Source: JBCCCJ01 sp039029315
Lineage (GTDB): Bacteria; Bacteroidota; Bacteroidia; J057
Assembly: GCA_039029315.1 (NCBI GenBank)
Contig: JBCCGK010000033.1
Location: 37,214-101,213 of the forward strand
Length of the DNA stretch: 64,000 nucleotides
Reading direction: 5' to 3'
Position 1 is the first letter of the stretch; every line of letters starts with the position of its first letter. Below the pieces are notes generated by a model. That model was not told the origin of the DNA and ran no database searches. It saw only the letters and a program-made list of their open reading frames with translations. Position numbers and translations under genes: made by a program. Positions 41,927-50,770 of the stretch are shown here, in pieces.

Positions 41927-43093
41927 ATGACATTCAATATCTTCGATATCCTTGTATTGGTTAGCATGTCGCAGGGATTCATTCTGGGCTTAGTCCTTCT
42001 CTTTTCCAGACTGTTCAAAGGAACTCATAACCAGTATCTTGCCTACACGGTTTTGATGATATCGATCATCGGAATGAATGAATGGTTGAGTGATTGGGAT
42101 TTTGATGAAGTCTACTATGTGATAGACATTTTGGGGGATGATGTTCCGTGGATTTTGTTGGTATATGTACCGATGCTCTGGTATTTTCTGAAAACCACTG
42201 AACATCCGTATGGAAAGCACCCCTATCTCTTGATCGTTTTGTCATTGCCTTTCCTGATCTTTCTTTTCCTGAATCTTTATATCAACATGGATGTTGATTT
42301 TGGCTGGATCAGCATTTCAAATGTCAATGACTTCAAACGGTCAGTTTATATTCCAGAGTATTATTTAGCCATGCTCTATTGTGTGCTGCTAAATATCATT
42401 TCTTTTTGGGTGATCAGAAGAAAATCTGTGCCATCATCCAACAAGCAATGGCTCACGAGAATTTGGGGATTTTTGACAGCACTGATCGTATGCTGGATTA
42501 TCCTCGTTTTTGTTCCAAGAGGACAAGAAACAGCCAATCTCTTGTTCTATTGCCTATGGCTGGGAATTTCCATGTTCATTTATTGGTTGACTTATCAGGG
42601 CTTGTACAAATTCAAACTTGCTCAGGATCAATCAGCTATACAGGGACTGCTAAAGAAGAGATCAGCTATTGAACCCTCCTTCCAAAATTCTCCTCTACAA
42701 GAAGAGGCAGCCGAAATTTTTCCTGCAAAAAAAGAAAGTAAGCCCTCATCTGCAGACAGCATCTATTTGGAAAAACTCGATCAATTGATCAGGGATGAAC
42801 AACTCTACAAAAACCCACAATTGAGCCGAGAGAGGATAGCAGAACAATTGGGCATTAGTGCAGGATATTTGTCGCAGGTACTCAATGCCAGATCTGACAA
42901 CAATTTTAGCCACTATATCAATACCTTTCGGGTAGAAGAAGTGAAGCTAATGTTGCAAGATCCGGCTTTTGATAAGTACAATCTTCTGGCGATTGGCAGA
43001 GAAGCGGGCTTCCAATCCAAGTCGGCCTTTTACACCACCTTCAAAAAAATGGTGGGTTTGACCCCTCATCAGTTCAAACAACAGCATAGATAA
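41927..43093 (+). CDS. Membrane-bound AraC-family regulator (7TM-HTH)
   Basis: The 388-aa protein has about seven spans in residues 1-230 (MSQGFILGLVLLFSRLF, LLIVLSLPFLIFLFLNLYI, ALIVCWIILVFV, LLFYCLWLGISMFIYWL). An acidic linker and a C-terminal AraC HTH follow (LSRERIAEQLGISAGYLSQVLN; LLAIGREAGFQSKSAFYTTFKKMVGLTPHQFK). This architecture is common in Bacteroidota and presumably couples membrane signals directly to transcription. It likely controls the esterase-OMP genes that start 110 bases downstream. The stimulus is unknown. Confidence 0.9.
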   Translation: MTFNIFDILVLVSMSQGFILGLVLLFSRLFKGTHNQYLAYTVLMISIIGMNEWLSDWDFDEVYYVIDILGDDVPWILLVYVPMLWYFLKTTEHPYGKHPYLLIVLSLPFLIFLFLNLYINMDVDFGWISISNVNDFKRSVYIPEYYLAMLYCVLLNIISFWVIRRKSVPSSNKQWLTRIWGFLTALIVCWIILVFVPRGQETANLLFYCLWLGISMFIYWLTYQGLYKFKLAQDQSAIQGLLKKRSAIEPSFQNSPLQEEAAEIFPAKKESKPSSADSIYLEKLDQLIRDEQLYKNPQLSRERIAEQLGISAGYLSQVLNARSDNNFSHYINTFRVEEVKLMLQDPAFDKYNLLAIGREAGFQSKSAFYTTFKKMVGLTPHQFKQQHR

Positions 43094-43174
43094 GTTCGGA
43101 TTTCTCAGATTCTAACATTTCAGAACTTCTGATTTGTCATTCCAGGCCACTTTTTTCTGAAAATTGGGATCATG

Positions 43175-43196
43175 TAGCTAACACCAATTTTAGCTA
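43175..43196. promoter_or_regulatory. TAGCTAA/TTAGCTA inverted repeat before the esterase gene
   Basis: TAGCTAA (43175-43181) and TTAGCTA (43190-43196) form a perfect inverted repeat with an 8-base spacer, ending 7 bases before the ATG. It could be an operator, perhaps for the AraC-type regulator encoded just upstream, or a small leader hairpin. Confidence 0.35.
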
Positions 43197-43203
43197 ATGA
43201 TCT

Positions 43204-44013
43204 ATGAAAAACTCAATTTTTCTTATCCTTTTATTGTCATTGTTCTGGATGAGTTGCAGGCAGGAGTTGGTTCCGGAGGGAACATTAAAGCAGGAAAACT
43301 TTTCTTCCATGATCGTAGGAGACGACTATCGGATTCACACCTTTCTGCCACCCAATTATTCTCCTGATCAAGCTTATCCTACTATCTATTTACTAGATGG
43401 AGATTGGTTCACAGAAGATGTGGCCAAGGAAATGGAACGGATGATACATGAAAAGACGATCCCTTCCTGCATTCTGATCGGGATTGGATATCCTGAGAAT
43501 GCAGGCCTCAAACGCTTTCGGGACTATACATTTTCAGCAGACAGCGAATATTCTTTTCAGACAGGAGAGGCACATGCGTTTTACACTTTTGTGGAAGAGG
43601 AATTGATTCCCTGGATTGACCAGCAATACCTTACCGACACGACAAAGAGGGTGCTGATGGGGCATTCCCTTGGAGGTCTGAATACCTATTATCATTTGTT
43701 TCAGTTTCCGCAAACCTCTTTCTCAGGTTTTGTGCCTGTGAGTGCTTCACTATGGTGGAAGGACACACAAGCTTTTGCTTTGGAGGAAGAGCTGAAAAGC
43801 CGTGTCGCTGAACTGCCAGTACAAGTGTATATGGCCATTGGAGGAGATGAACCGCCCTCTATGACAGCCATCAATGAGGAAATGGTTGAGCGAATGGACA
43901 GTCGACAGTATTCAGGGCTGGAATTGGAATATATATTTTACAAGGGAGCCAGTCATAGTCAGGTTCCACTGCAAGGATTTATGGATGGCTTGACTTTCAC
44001 TCTTAATCATTGA
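43204..44013 (+). CDS. Lipoprotein esterase, Fes/esterase D-like alpha/beta hydrolase
   Basis: The 269-aa protein has a lipoprotein signal (MKNSIFLILLLSLFWMSC). The esterase core reads YPTIYLLDGDWF, ILIGIGYPENAGLKRFRDYTF and VLMGHSLGGLNTYY (nucleophile Ser), with the C-terminal His in KGASHSQVPL. It resembles the putative-esterase family (enterobactin esterase/tributyrin esterase types). It should act in the periplasm or on the surface. It heads a likely unit with the outer-membrane protein 3 bases downstream. The substrate is not apparent. Confidence 0.88.
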   Translation: MKNSIFLILLLSLFWMSCRQELVPEGTLKQENFSSMIVGDDYRIHTFLPPNYSPDQAYPTIYLLDGDWFTEDVAKEMERMIHEKTIPSCILIGIGYPENAGLKRFRDYTFSADSEYSFQTGEAHAFYTFVEEELIPWIDQQYLTDTTKRVLMGHSLGGLNTYYHLFQFPQTSFSGFVPVSASLWWKDTQAFALEEELKSRVAELPVQVYMAIGGDEPPSMTAINEEMVERMDSRQYSGLELEYIFYKGASHSQVPLQGFMDGLTFTLNH

Positions 44014-44016
44014 GGC

Positions 44017-44610
44017 ATGAAAAGAATATGGATCAGTATGACCCTCATTGGATGTCTGAGTTCTATCCTGGCACAGCAGACAATTCAGAATCAGGACCTC
44101 TACCTTGATATCCAGGCGATCTCAGCCTTCAATGTGAATGGGAACAGATTGGGCGGCATACTACAGCTTGAAAAGCGCCTGCTTGGAAACAATTGGTATG
44201 GGTTGAGTGCTGGGCTGTATGAAGAACTGTTTTGGAAAGATGAGGGAAGCATAGTAGAAATACAAGGACACACTCTCTCCCAACAATTTGGGGGCTGCTT
44301 GTCCAATCGATTTGCGTCTCTTCCTATTCCGAAACTCTATGCTAGCCACAGCCTGTACGTTGGATGGGGCTATAGAAGAAGCAGGGCCACATTTACCAAT
44401 GCTCAATACAACATCCAGCGAGACTACCAATCAGCCTATCATTATCTGGCGGTTGGGATGTATTGGAAGCTTGGGTTGAACCTCTCAGATAGCTACGGAC
44501 TTCATGTGATTGGCAAAACGGACTTTTCCAGGCTGCTTGGACCCTATGAAGCGACCACTTTCGAGCGTCCTGGCTTTATGTATGGGATAGGAATGCAAGT
44601 CAGGTTTTGA
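44017..44610 (+). CDS. Outer-membrane beta-barrel-like protein
   Basis: The 197-aa protein has a signal peptide (ISMTLIGCLSSILAQQ) and alternating hydrophobic/polar strands rich in Gly and aromatics (YGLSAGLYEELFW, YHYLAVGMYWKLGLNLSDSYGLHV). It ends in GIGMQVRF; a terminal Phe is the usual barrel signal. No family is recognised. It follows the esterase by 3 bases, suggesting joint expression. Confidence 0.75.
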   Translation: MKRIWISMTLIGCLSSILAQQTIQNQDLYLDIQAISAFNVNGNRLGGILQLEKRLLGNNWYGLSAGLYEELFWKDEGSIVEIQGHTLSQQFGGCLSNRFASLPIPKLYASHSLYVGWGYRRSRATFTNAQYNIQRDYQSAYHYLAVGMYWKLGLNLSDSYGLHVIGKTDFSRLLGPYEATTFERPGFMYGIGMQVRF

Positions 44611-44793
44611 CTCTCAGCCCGCCATACACCAATTCGAATGGTCGCGTCATATTCCTATGCTGACTGAAGCAGAAGACTTCTCTGATGTGATTTTGTCCTT
44701 CATCGACCGATATAATTGATAGCAAAAGGAAGACACTGTTAATCGATTTCAAGGACAGCCTTCCCTGGTCCCTCAAATTAATTGAATACTTAT

Positions 44794-45420
44794 ATGAAAC
44801 TTTGCATGTTCAGCCTGATTTTTCTGGCTATTCAGAGCTGTTATTTAGCTGCTCAATCCCCAAATCCCTTTTCCCTCAAGCAGATGCCCTGGAGTATCGC
44901 TCTCATGGATGAAAGTCTCTCTGTCCCCAATTTCTGGTTTTTGAATTATCCCTTGAATCCAGCAATCATGATCGGAACAGAATATGTGATAAATGATCAT
45001 CCACGTCACGACTGGGTGGTGGCTGCCAATCTGGGTGGATACTATCACAAATATTCACAGACGGCGATTTTCCTCAATTCGGAAGTGGGATTTCGCTATC
45101 ACCTCAACAGATGGAATGCCCAACTTAGAGCAGGAGCGGGTTACGCGCATACCTTCTATCCTGGTGCAGAATATAGATTGATCGACGGGAGGCCCGAAAA
45201 AGTGAACGCAGCAGGAGCGCCTACCTTTATGCCATCTGTAAGCCTTGGCCTGGGCTACCGATTGTCAGAATCTGAGAAGGCCGCAGAAGTCTCCCTGCTT
45301 TGGATGCTTGCGGTGGATCAACCCTTTTCCTTCTACACTGGTCTCCACCAATTGGTCGGTTTCCGATGTACGTTTTACCCTTTTCGCTCTTCTAATTCAT
45401 ACACAATCCTCTCATCATGA
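44794..45420 (+). CDS. Secreted or outer-membrane beta-strand protein of unknown function
   Basis: The ATG at 44794 (MKLCMFSLIFLAIQSCYLAAQ) gives 208 aa with a signal peptide; a TTG at 44782 is less likely. The body is beta-rich (RHDWVVAANLGGYYHKYSQTAIFLNSEVGFRYHLN, PSVSLGLGYRLSESEKAAEVSLLWML), in keeping with a small barrel, although the C-terminus is not a typical barrel end. Its last 4 bases overlap the start of the serine hydrolase gene, so the two are coupled. Confidence 0.72.
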   Translation: MKLCMFSLIFLAIQSCYLAAQSPNPFSLKQMPWSIALMDESLSVPNFWFLNYPLNPAIMIGTEYVINDHPRHDWVVAANLGGYYHKYSQTAIFLNSEVGFRYHLNRWNAQLRAGAGYAHTFYPGAEYRLIDGRPEKVNAAGAPTFMPSVSLGLGYRLSESEKAAEVSLLWMLAVDQPFSFYTGLHQLVGFRCTFYPFRSSNSYTILSS

Positions 45421-46601
45421 AATATGCTTCGTATATCTGCCTTAGCTTCCTTCTTATGCTAGGATGTGTGGAGGAAGAACCTATTCCTCCAGTCAACTAT
45501 GACTGTGAACTTTCTTTCCCAGACAAAAGTGCCTCTCACCCACAGCAGGATGCTTTTCAGACTGCCCTGGAACTGCTTGGCGAAAACGTCTCTGGGGTTC
45601 AAGTGGCGATCAGAACTGCCGATCACCAGTTTTGGCTCGGGGCAGGAGGATGGGCAGATATGTCCATCCAACAAGCCATGGAACCTTGTCACAAAACGAT
45701 GATCGGAAGTGTTTCCAAGATCTATACAGCTGTCCTGATCCTTCAACTACAACAAGAAAACCGCCTCGACATCGAAGATTCCTTGTCTGATTGGCTGGAT
45801 GCCGAAATTCTTGACGGGATTGAAAATGCCGATCAGGTGAACATCCGACAGTTGCTCAATCACACGAGCGGCATACGGGATTATCTGGGGGCGAAGCAAT
45901 TCATCAATTCCCTGAACAAGCCCTATTTTCGTCAGACTCAACTAGAGAAACTCTCATATGTTCGGGGAAAAAGTGCATATCATGCGCCAGAAGCAGATTA
46001 CACCTATTCAAATACCAATTATGTTCTGCTGGGGTTGATAGTGGAAAAAGCGCGGAACATGCCCCTTTGGGAGGTTGTTGATCAGTATCTCGCTCAGCCT
46101 CTTGGATTGGAGAATACGCAAATGGGGACACATATCCAGCCTATTCCTGACGGTACAGCCAGACCTTACTATTTTCATCGAGGAAAACAATACCGAAACA
46201 TTATGCCGATTGCCGTGGCGGATGCTGCAACAGGAGATGGAGGCATTGCCAGCAATATGCAAGAAGTCAGCTACTTTATCGAAGCCTTGTTTGAAGGCCA
46301 ATTGCTAGATTCCAGCACCTTAGCCCAAATGACGAACACCCTAACCCTGGTAGGGGAGGAGGAAGCAGATTTTTCTCAATGGCCAGGGGAGTCATATGGA
46401 CTCGGACTCAACATGTATCAGACCCCGTATGGCCCTGCCTATGGACATACCGGGCTCACTTCCACCTACAATACGTTTGTATTTTATTTCCCTGATCAAC
46501 AAATGACCCTGGCCATTGCCTACAATGGAGATGGAACCTCTGACATTTGGGATCAGCGTCGTAGTATGCGCGAGAGATTCATGGAACTCATGTTTGAATG
46601 A
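45417..46601 (+). CDS. Beta-lactamase/DD-peptidase-like serine hydrolase lipoprotein
   Basis: The 394-aa lipoprotein (signal ending LLMLGC) has the class C/penicillin-binding-like motifs SxxK (IGSVSKIYTA), YxN (YTYSNTNYVLLG) and a C-terminal HTG (YGHTGLTSTYN). Such proteins include DD-carboxypeptidases, esterases and D-aminopeptidases, and few are true beta-lactamases. It is probably anchored in the outer membrane and works on a peptide or ester. It is coupled to the preceding beta-strand protein and converges with the PDZ-hydrolase gene 5 bases away. Confidence 0.88.
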   Translation: MKYASYICLSFLLMLGCVEEEPIPPVNYDCELSFPDKSASHPQQDAFQTALELLGENVSGVQVAIRTADHQFWLGAGGWADMSIQQAMEPCHKTMIGSVSKIYTAVLILQLQQENRLDIEDSLSDWLDAEILDGIENADQVNIRQLLNHTSGIRDYLGAKQFINSLNKPYFRQTQLEKLSYVRGKSAYHAPEADYTYSNTNYVLLGLIVEKARNMPLWEVVDQYLAQPLGLENTQMGTHIQPIPDGTARPYYFHRGKQYRNIMPIAVADAATGDGGIASNMQEVSYFIEALFEGQLLDSSTLAQMTNTLTLVGEEEADFSQWPGESYGLGLNMYQTPYGPAYGHTGLTSTYNTFVFYFPDQQMTLAIAYNGDGTSDIWDQRRSMRERFMELMFE

Positions 46602-46606
46602 ACTCT

Positions 46607-47968
46607 TCAGCCATTGGCGATCTCCAATTGTCTTTCGACCCATTTGTGGATGATGTCGGCAATATCCCAATTGAAATGCTGTGCCATATAATCAGCCGTC
46701 AAACGACCATCTTGCCGCATGTCCAGATACATGTCGATGGAGGGAGTAGTATGGTAGTGATGAGTGGTTTGCGGGATGATGGCATATTCCCCCTGATGCG
46801 GTCGATAAAAATTGACAGCCTCTGCAATGTGCCTGGCCCAATCAGTATTTACTGCATGGATGTCGTGATTGCCAGCCAAGGCCAGAACTGGACAATTGGC
46901 CTCTTTGTATGCTGTGAGTAAATCCACCTCATTCAAAGTATGAAAATAGCTGTAATGATGTAGCCCATACCACAAATCTCCCTGAAAATGATGCTTGACC
47001 AGATCTTGATAGTCGGGATTCTGGGCAAGCTGCTCAGGAGATTGCTGCCGGATATAAAAGTCATAATAAAACGGAATGCTCTGTCGAAGGTTGCTCTCTA
47101 TTTGGGCATAGTCCTGTCCAAATAGAACCTTCTGATCTCGGAGGATTTTGAGAGAATATTCATACCAACTGGTCGAGAGCCCTCCCCAGGCAATAATTCC
47201 GGCGACTTGCTGTCGTGTAGCAACAAGTGGAGCCGTGACAACTCCGAGTGAATGTCCATATAAGAAAATCTGTTCCTTATTGATTCCTTCTGTCTGTTGC
47301 AATTGTTGTAGGCCCGCTTCCATCGCAGCTACCTCATAAGGATAATCCATCTCATCGCAGTCTTTGGTGCCCTGACTGTCTCCCATTCCCGGTTTTTCAA
47401 CTCGAAACACAGCAATTCCTTTTTGAACCAAGGATTCGACAAGCAATTTGGTGGTAGAATTGGACTGATAGGGAAAGTCGAGGGTGCCACAGCCTACGCC
47501 GGGAAGAAAGAAGACCACTGGAGGATCCTGGACTTCCTTCGGCAATTCCAGGATGCTCCGCAACTGACCTCCATCATAGGCAACTGCATCATAAATGACC
47601 TCGGCATGTTCTGAGGTTTCCAGTGGTTTACCAACAACTTGCCCGCGTAAGGTTTTGGCCTTTTTTCCTCTTTTGATCTGTACGTGAATTGGATCACCCA
47701 TTCGCCATTGCCCAATGGCATCAACCAAATCATAGACATCAGTATAGGCTTGGTCATTGACAGAAAGGATCAGATCCTCTGCTTGCAGATCAAGAGCCGA
47801 GGCCGTTGTGTTGTCAAATACCCTCAGCACAAGGATTCCTTGTCCATCATCAGCCGCTTCCATCTGGATACCAAATGTGCCCTTTCGCTGAAGACTCTGT
47901 GCAGGAAGAACCACCATGCCCATAAGGAGGAACAGGCTTGCCAAAAGAGAAAAAAGAATGACTTTCAT
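46607..47968 (-). CDS. PDZ-containing secreted alpha/beta hydrolase
   Basis: The ATG at 47968 (MKVILFSLLASLFLLMGM) gives 453 aa with a signal peptide. A PDZ domain lies near 25-95 (GTFGIQMEAADDGQGILVLRVFDNTTASALDLQAEDLILSVNDQ in part). An alpha/beta hydrolase domain follows, with the Ser elbow FLYGHSLGVVTAP, Asp in ALAGNHDIHAVNTDW and His in PQTTHHYH. PDZ-hydrolase fusions are uncommon. The PDZ may bind a C-terminal peptide that guides the enzyme. The gene is followed upstream on the same strand by the ECF anti-sigma and sigma genes, with a 69-base gap. Confidence 0.83.
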   Translation of the reverse strand: MKVILFSLLASLFLLMGMVVLPAQSLQRKGTFGIQMEAADDGQGILVLRVFDNTTASALDLQAEDLILSVNDQAYTDVYDLVDAIGQWRMGDPIHVQIKRGKKAKTLRGQVVGKPLETSEHAEVIYDAVAYDGGQLRSILELPKEVQDPPVVFFLPGVGCGTLDFPYQSNSTTKLLVESLVQKGIAVFRVEKPGMGDSQGTKDCDEMDYPYEVAAMEAGLQQLQQTEGINKEQIFLYGHSLGVVTAPLVATRQQVAGIIAWGGLSTSWYEYSLKILRDQKVLFGQDYAQIESNLRQSIPFYYDFYIRQQSPEQLAQNPDYQDLVKHHFQGDLWYGLHHYSYFHTLNEVDLLTAYKEANCPVLALAGNHDIHAVNTDWARHIAEAVNFYRPHQGEYAIIPQTTHHYHTTPSIDMYLDMRQDGRLTADYMAQHFNWDIADIIHKWVERQLEIANG

Positions 47969-48037
47969 AAGTGGAGGAATTTTTCCGATCAATATGCCCA
48001 AAAAAGAACACACCTCCATACAGGCTGCCAAATTTCC

Positions 48038-48370
48038 CTACATTCCCATATGTTGCTTGGGAATGGGCCGCAAAAACAAGCCTTGATAGAGCACCAATAA
48101 CAGGGAAAGAAGTAAACAAATCTGGAGTGGAAGAACGGGAAGATCTATCTGTGCAATGATCAGAGGAATAGAGAAGACCTCTTCTTTCAGGACAATTGGC
48201 ATGGCACCAGAAAATAAAATCAAACCAAATACTACAGCAAGAATGGGCTTGTTTGAAAATGAGCCTTCCTTCTGTGGCGCCTCAATGCGATCCATCAACT
48301 CTTCTGAAAATGAGTCGGAGGGAGATTGAATACTATGTTGTAGCCATTCTTTGAGCTGATCTTCTTTCAT
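48038..48370 (-). CDS. Small membrane protein, probable anti-sigma factor
   Basis: The 110-aa protein starts MKEDQLKEWLQHSIQSPSDSFSEELMDRI, an amphipathic cytoplasmic segment, followed by two spans (LAVVFGLILFSGAMPIVL; LQICLLLSLLLVLYQGLFL). Its start overlaps the sigma gene's end by 4 bases. A small membrane protein with a helical N-terminus directly after an ECF sigma gene is typically the anti-sigma factor. There is no recognisable zinc motif. Confidence 0.7.
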   Translation of the reverse strand: MKEDQLKEWLQHSIQSPSDSFSEELMDRIEAPQKEGSFSNKPILAVVFGLILFSGAMPIVLKEEVFSIPLIIAQIDLPVLPLQICLLLSLLLVLYQGLFLRPIPKQHMGM

Positions 48371-48972
48371 AATAAATGATGTTTTTCTTGACCCAATAAG
48401 GAGTCCAATTGTGAACGGAAGGACTTCCTACCCCTGTGCAACAGGACTTTAATGTTGCTGGGCTTAAGCCCCGTGATGGTAGCAATTTCATGGATTTTTT
48501 GTTCTCCCAGATAATGAAGCCTGAGCACCAGGGCTTCTTTGGGATTCATGCTTGTCAGAATTTGATTGATGTAGATCCGCCTTTCCTCCAATCTCATAGG
48601 ATCATATTCCTCAAGGATTGTTGGCCTGTCTTCTGAGGATAGCCTGGACAAGGAGGCCATCTTTTTTTTCTGTTTTTTGATGGCGGAATAACAGCTTCGC
48701 AAAACGATGCGGTACAACCAACTGGAAAAGCGGGCATCGAACCTGAAGGTATGCAAATGCCGAAACGCCTTGACAAAGGCATCCTGGAGAATATCCTCAG
48801 CCTCAGTCGCATCTGGCACCATGGAGCAGATAAGAGAATAGGAAACATCCTTGTATCGATCTGCCAGTTCCCGAAACAAGGCAGTATCCCCAGCAAGGAT
48901 TTGCTCAACAATGGCTTGTTCTTCCAGATCTTGTTTATTCTCCTGCTTCACTTCGGAAAAAATTGGCGGCAA
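48367..48972 (-). CDS. ECF sigma-70 family RNA polymerase sigma factor
   Basis: The 201-aa factor shows region 2 (FRELADRYKDVSYSLICSMVPDATEAEDILQDAFVKAF and FRFDARFSSWLYRIVLRSCYS) and region 4 (LTSMNPKEALVLRLHYLGEQKIHEIATITGLKPSNIKVLLHRGRKSF in part). It likely controls a small envelope-stress regulon including itself. The start region overlaps the end of the upstream membrane protein gene by 38 bases. The anti-sigma gene follows with a 4-base overlap. It is a standard pair, separate from the sigma factor at 31.0 kb. Confidence 0.92.
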   Translation of the reverse strand: MPPIFSEVKQENKQDLEEQAIVEQILAGDTALFRELADRYKDVSYSLICSMVPDATEAEDILQDAFVKAFRHLHTFRFDARFSSWLYRIVLRSCYSAIKKQKKKMASLSRLSSEDRPTILEEYDPMRLEERRIYINQILTSMNPKEALVLRLHYLGEQKIHEIATITGLKPSNIKVLLHRGRKSFRSQLDSLLGQEKHHLL

Positions 48973-49276
48973 TCATTCCTCCTCCTCCGCAGATCAGGAT
49001 GGTGGCATAGACCAGGAGATCAGTTGTGTCTTCACTGAAGTCCATCTCGGTGTAGAGCGAGGAGAATCCAAGGCCAATTCCCACACTGAGAAGGATGATG
49101 CCAATGTCGCGGAAGCTGAGTCGTCTGCCTGCAACAGATGGATCGTACCTGTGTTCTGCATAAGCTTTTTTGATCAGATAGTGATATCTGCTGAGGAAAT
49201 AGATGCTAAGGACCAGCGACCCAAAAACACCGATGACCATAAAGAGGTTGTCGAGGATTGTCATGTGTTGTTCCAT
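48935..49276 (-). CDS. Small membrane protein of unknown function
   Basis: The ATG at 49276 (MEQHMTILDNLFMVIGVFGSLV) gives 113 aa. It has three spans (FMVIGVFGSLVLSIYFL, IGIILLSVGIGLGFSSLY, LLVYATILICGGGGMIAANFF) and a polar loop (KKAYAEHRYDPSVAGRRLSFRD). The layout resembles DUF6249-type inner-membrane proteins that often precede ECF sigma factors in Bacteroidota. It is translated just upstream of, and overlapping, the sigma gene, so it may take part in the same sensory unit. Confidence 0.75.
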   Translation of the reverse strand: MEQHMTILDNLFMVIGVFGSLVLSIYFLSRYHYLIKKAYAEHRYDPSVAGRRLSFRDIGIILLSVGIGLGFSSLYTEMDFSEDTTDLLVYATILICGGGGMIAANFFRSEAGE

Positions 49277-49328
49277 AAAAAAAGAGTAGAAAAAGGAAAA
49301 GAGAGAAAGCGGAGGCAGGAAGTGATCA

Positions 49329-50459
49329 TCAAAATTCATCCTTCAAATAGGGCCCCAGAAGATCATAAAATGCCTTTGCCTTATCTGAATTGGTGAAGAA
49401 GACAAGGCCGTATTGTTGTTGCAGGTAAAATGCGCAGAAAGACTGGAAATCGTGGTTATTGCCTGTATGGAGGTAGCGCATTCCATGTTCGTTTTCTTGT
49501 CTGGCAAACCCCAGTCCCCATCCGCTTTGGCCTGTTTCAAGGAGTTCGTGCCCCGGAGGAAATGCAATTTGCTCCAGGAGCATCTCATCTCTTAATGCCA
49601 GGGGCAGATGCTGTGGATGCATCATTTCAAGCAAAAACTTGGCATAATCTCCTGCTTCTGAGTGGAGGCTGTGTGCTGCCCAAAAGGTAGTTACCTTGTC
49701 TGTATTGGTGGTTGGCTGACCATTCTGATCATGTCCCATAACCTTTTGTTTGGCAATGGTTTCATTCCAGGTGTAGTAGGAGTGTTCCATGCCTAAAGGG
49801 ATGGCCACTTCTGCCTGAAAGACGGAATCCAGTCGAGCTTGCCACCCAATCCCTAACTGCATCCCCAACACAGCAGTCAAATATTGATAGGCTTCCCCGG
49901 AATAAGAAAAGCCTGTTCCTGGCTCAAAAGCGATATGAATGGGTGCGCCTTGAGTCCAGTTGGTAAATCCCGCAGAATGACAGAGGATCATCCTGGGCGT
50001 AACCAAAGTGGCAAACTCTTGAGAAGTACTGTCAATTCCAGGATGTGGAAAATATTCAACCATGGGTTTGTCCAGGTCGAGCACCCCCTTGTCAACCATT
50101 TTCATAACAAAATAGGCAAACAATGGCTTGGACAATGAAGCTGCTTCCAAAAGATGAGTAGGAAGAAGCAAACGCTGGGTTTCCTGATGAGCAACCCCAA
50201 AAGTACGGTGGTAGACGACTTCTCCCTCATTGATTATGGCAATAGACAAACCGGGCATCTGGACTTTCTCCATCGCTTGCTGTATGAAAGCATCCAGTTC
50301 TTTGACCGGGATGGATGTGCCTGAAATGCTGTGGATAAGCGGACTTTGGTCGCTGGAGGAGCTGACTTTGTGTACATCTTGAGAGTGCCCAGACAGATAC
50401 AGGAAGAGCAGACCAATTCCGATCAGCAGTTTCCTTTTGCAAAAAATGGTGGTGTTCAT
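49329..50459 (-). CDS. Beta-lactamase/DD-peptidase-like serine hydrolase
   Basis: The 376-aa protein has a signal peptide (LLIGIGLLFLYLSGHSQ) and the motifs SxxK (EAASLSKPLFAY), YxG/N (FSYSGEAYQYL) and a C-terminal HTGNN (YLHTGNNHDF). It belongs to the same superfamily as the gene at 45417 but is not closely similar. It should be periplasmic and may trim peptides or esters. The start lies 3' of a region with hairpins, and its end is followed after 52 bases by the small membrane protein and sigma genes on the same strand. Confidence 0.88.
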   Translation of the reverse strand: MNTTIFCKRKLLIGIGLLFLYLSGHSQDVHKVSSSSDQSPLIHSISGTSIPVKELDAFIQQAMEKVQMPGLSIAIINEGEVVYHRTFGVAHQETQRLLLPTHLLEAASLSKPLFAYFVMKMVDKGVLDLDKPMVEYFPHPGIDSTSQEFATLVTPRMILCHSAGFTNWTQGAPIHIAFEPGTGFSYSGEAYQYLTAVLGMQLGIGWQARLDSVFQAEVAIPLGMEHSYYTWNETIAKQKVMGHDQNGQPTTNTDKVTTFWAAHSLHSEAGDYAKFLLEMMHPQHLPLALRDEMLLEQIAFPPGHELLETGQSGWGLGFARQENEHGMRYLHTGNNHDFQSFCAFYLQQQYGLVFFTNSDKAKAFYDLLGPYLKDEF

Positions 50460-50770
50460 AAGTTAAGAATTCAGAAACGTGAATGAATATCACAACTTAG
50501 ACCACCCTTGCTGACATAAGGTTACACTCAATTTCTGCGAGTAAGGGTTTGAGTGTAAGGACGCAGACATCCTACCCCAGGGTTTTTGCTCACTATTTAC
50601 CTTGACTTTTCTGTCAATCATTGGGATGAGACCCTCATATTCTGACTGCGATGGCCGTTAGGCTTCCAAGCCTGCTGTCATCGGCTTTGTTGCAATGCGA
50701 GGAACACTCAAAAATGAGTGTTCCTGCCTTATTGATTCTATCATTATTCGGAGATTCAACAGATCTTGAT
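50460..50770. other. Intergenic region with hairpins
   Basis: No coding frame is supported. A perfect 11-base stem at 50700-50725 and the small GGCTT-CC-AAGCC stem near 50661 are the only structures. The region should contain the promoter of the minus-strand serine hydrolase gene, but no clear TAnnTTTG box is seen. Confidence 0.5.
50700..50725 (-). terminator. Strong hairpin after the PAP2-like gene
   Basis: AGGAACACTCA (50700-50710) and TGAGTGTTCCT (50715-50725) form a perfect 11-base stem with an AAAA loop, 45 bases beyond the stop of the PAP2-like gene on the minus strand. No T-run follows, so it may be a processing or RNA-stabilising stem rather than an intrinsic terminator. Confidence 0.5.

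Noticed and set aside
45417..46601. True beta-lactamase resistance gene
   Set aside because: The SxxK and YxN motifs are shared by many DD-peptidases and esterases. The lipoprotein form and context do not support antibiotic resistance.
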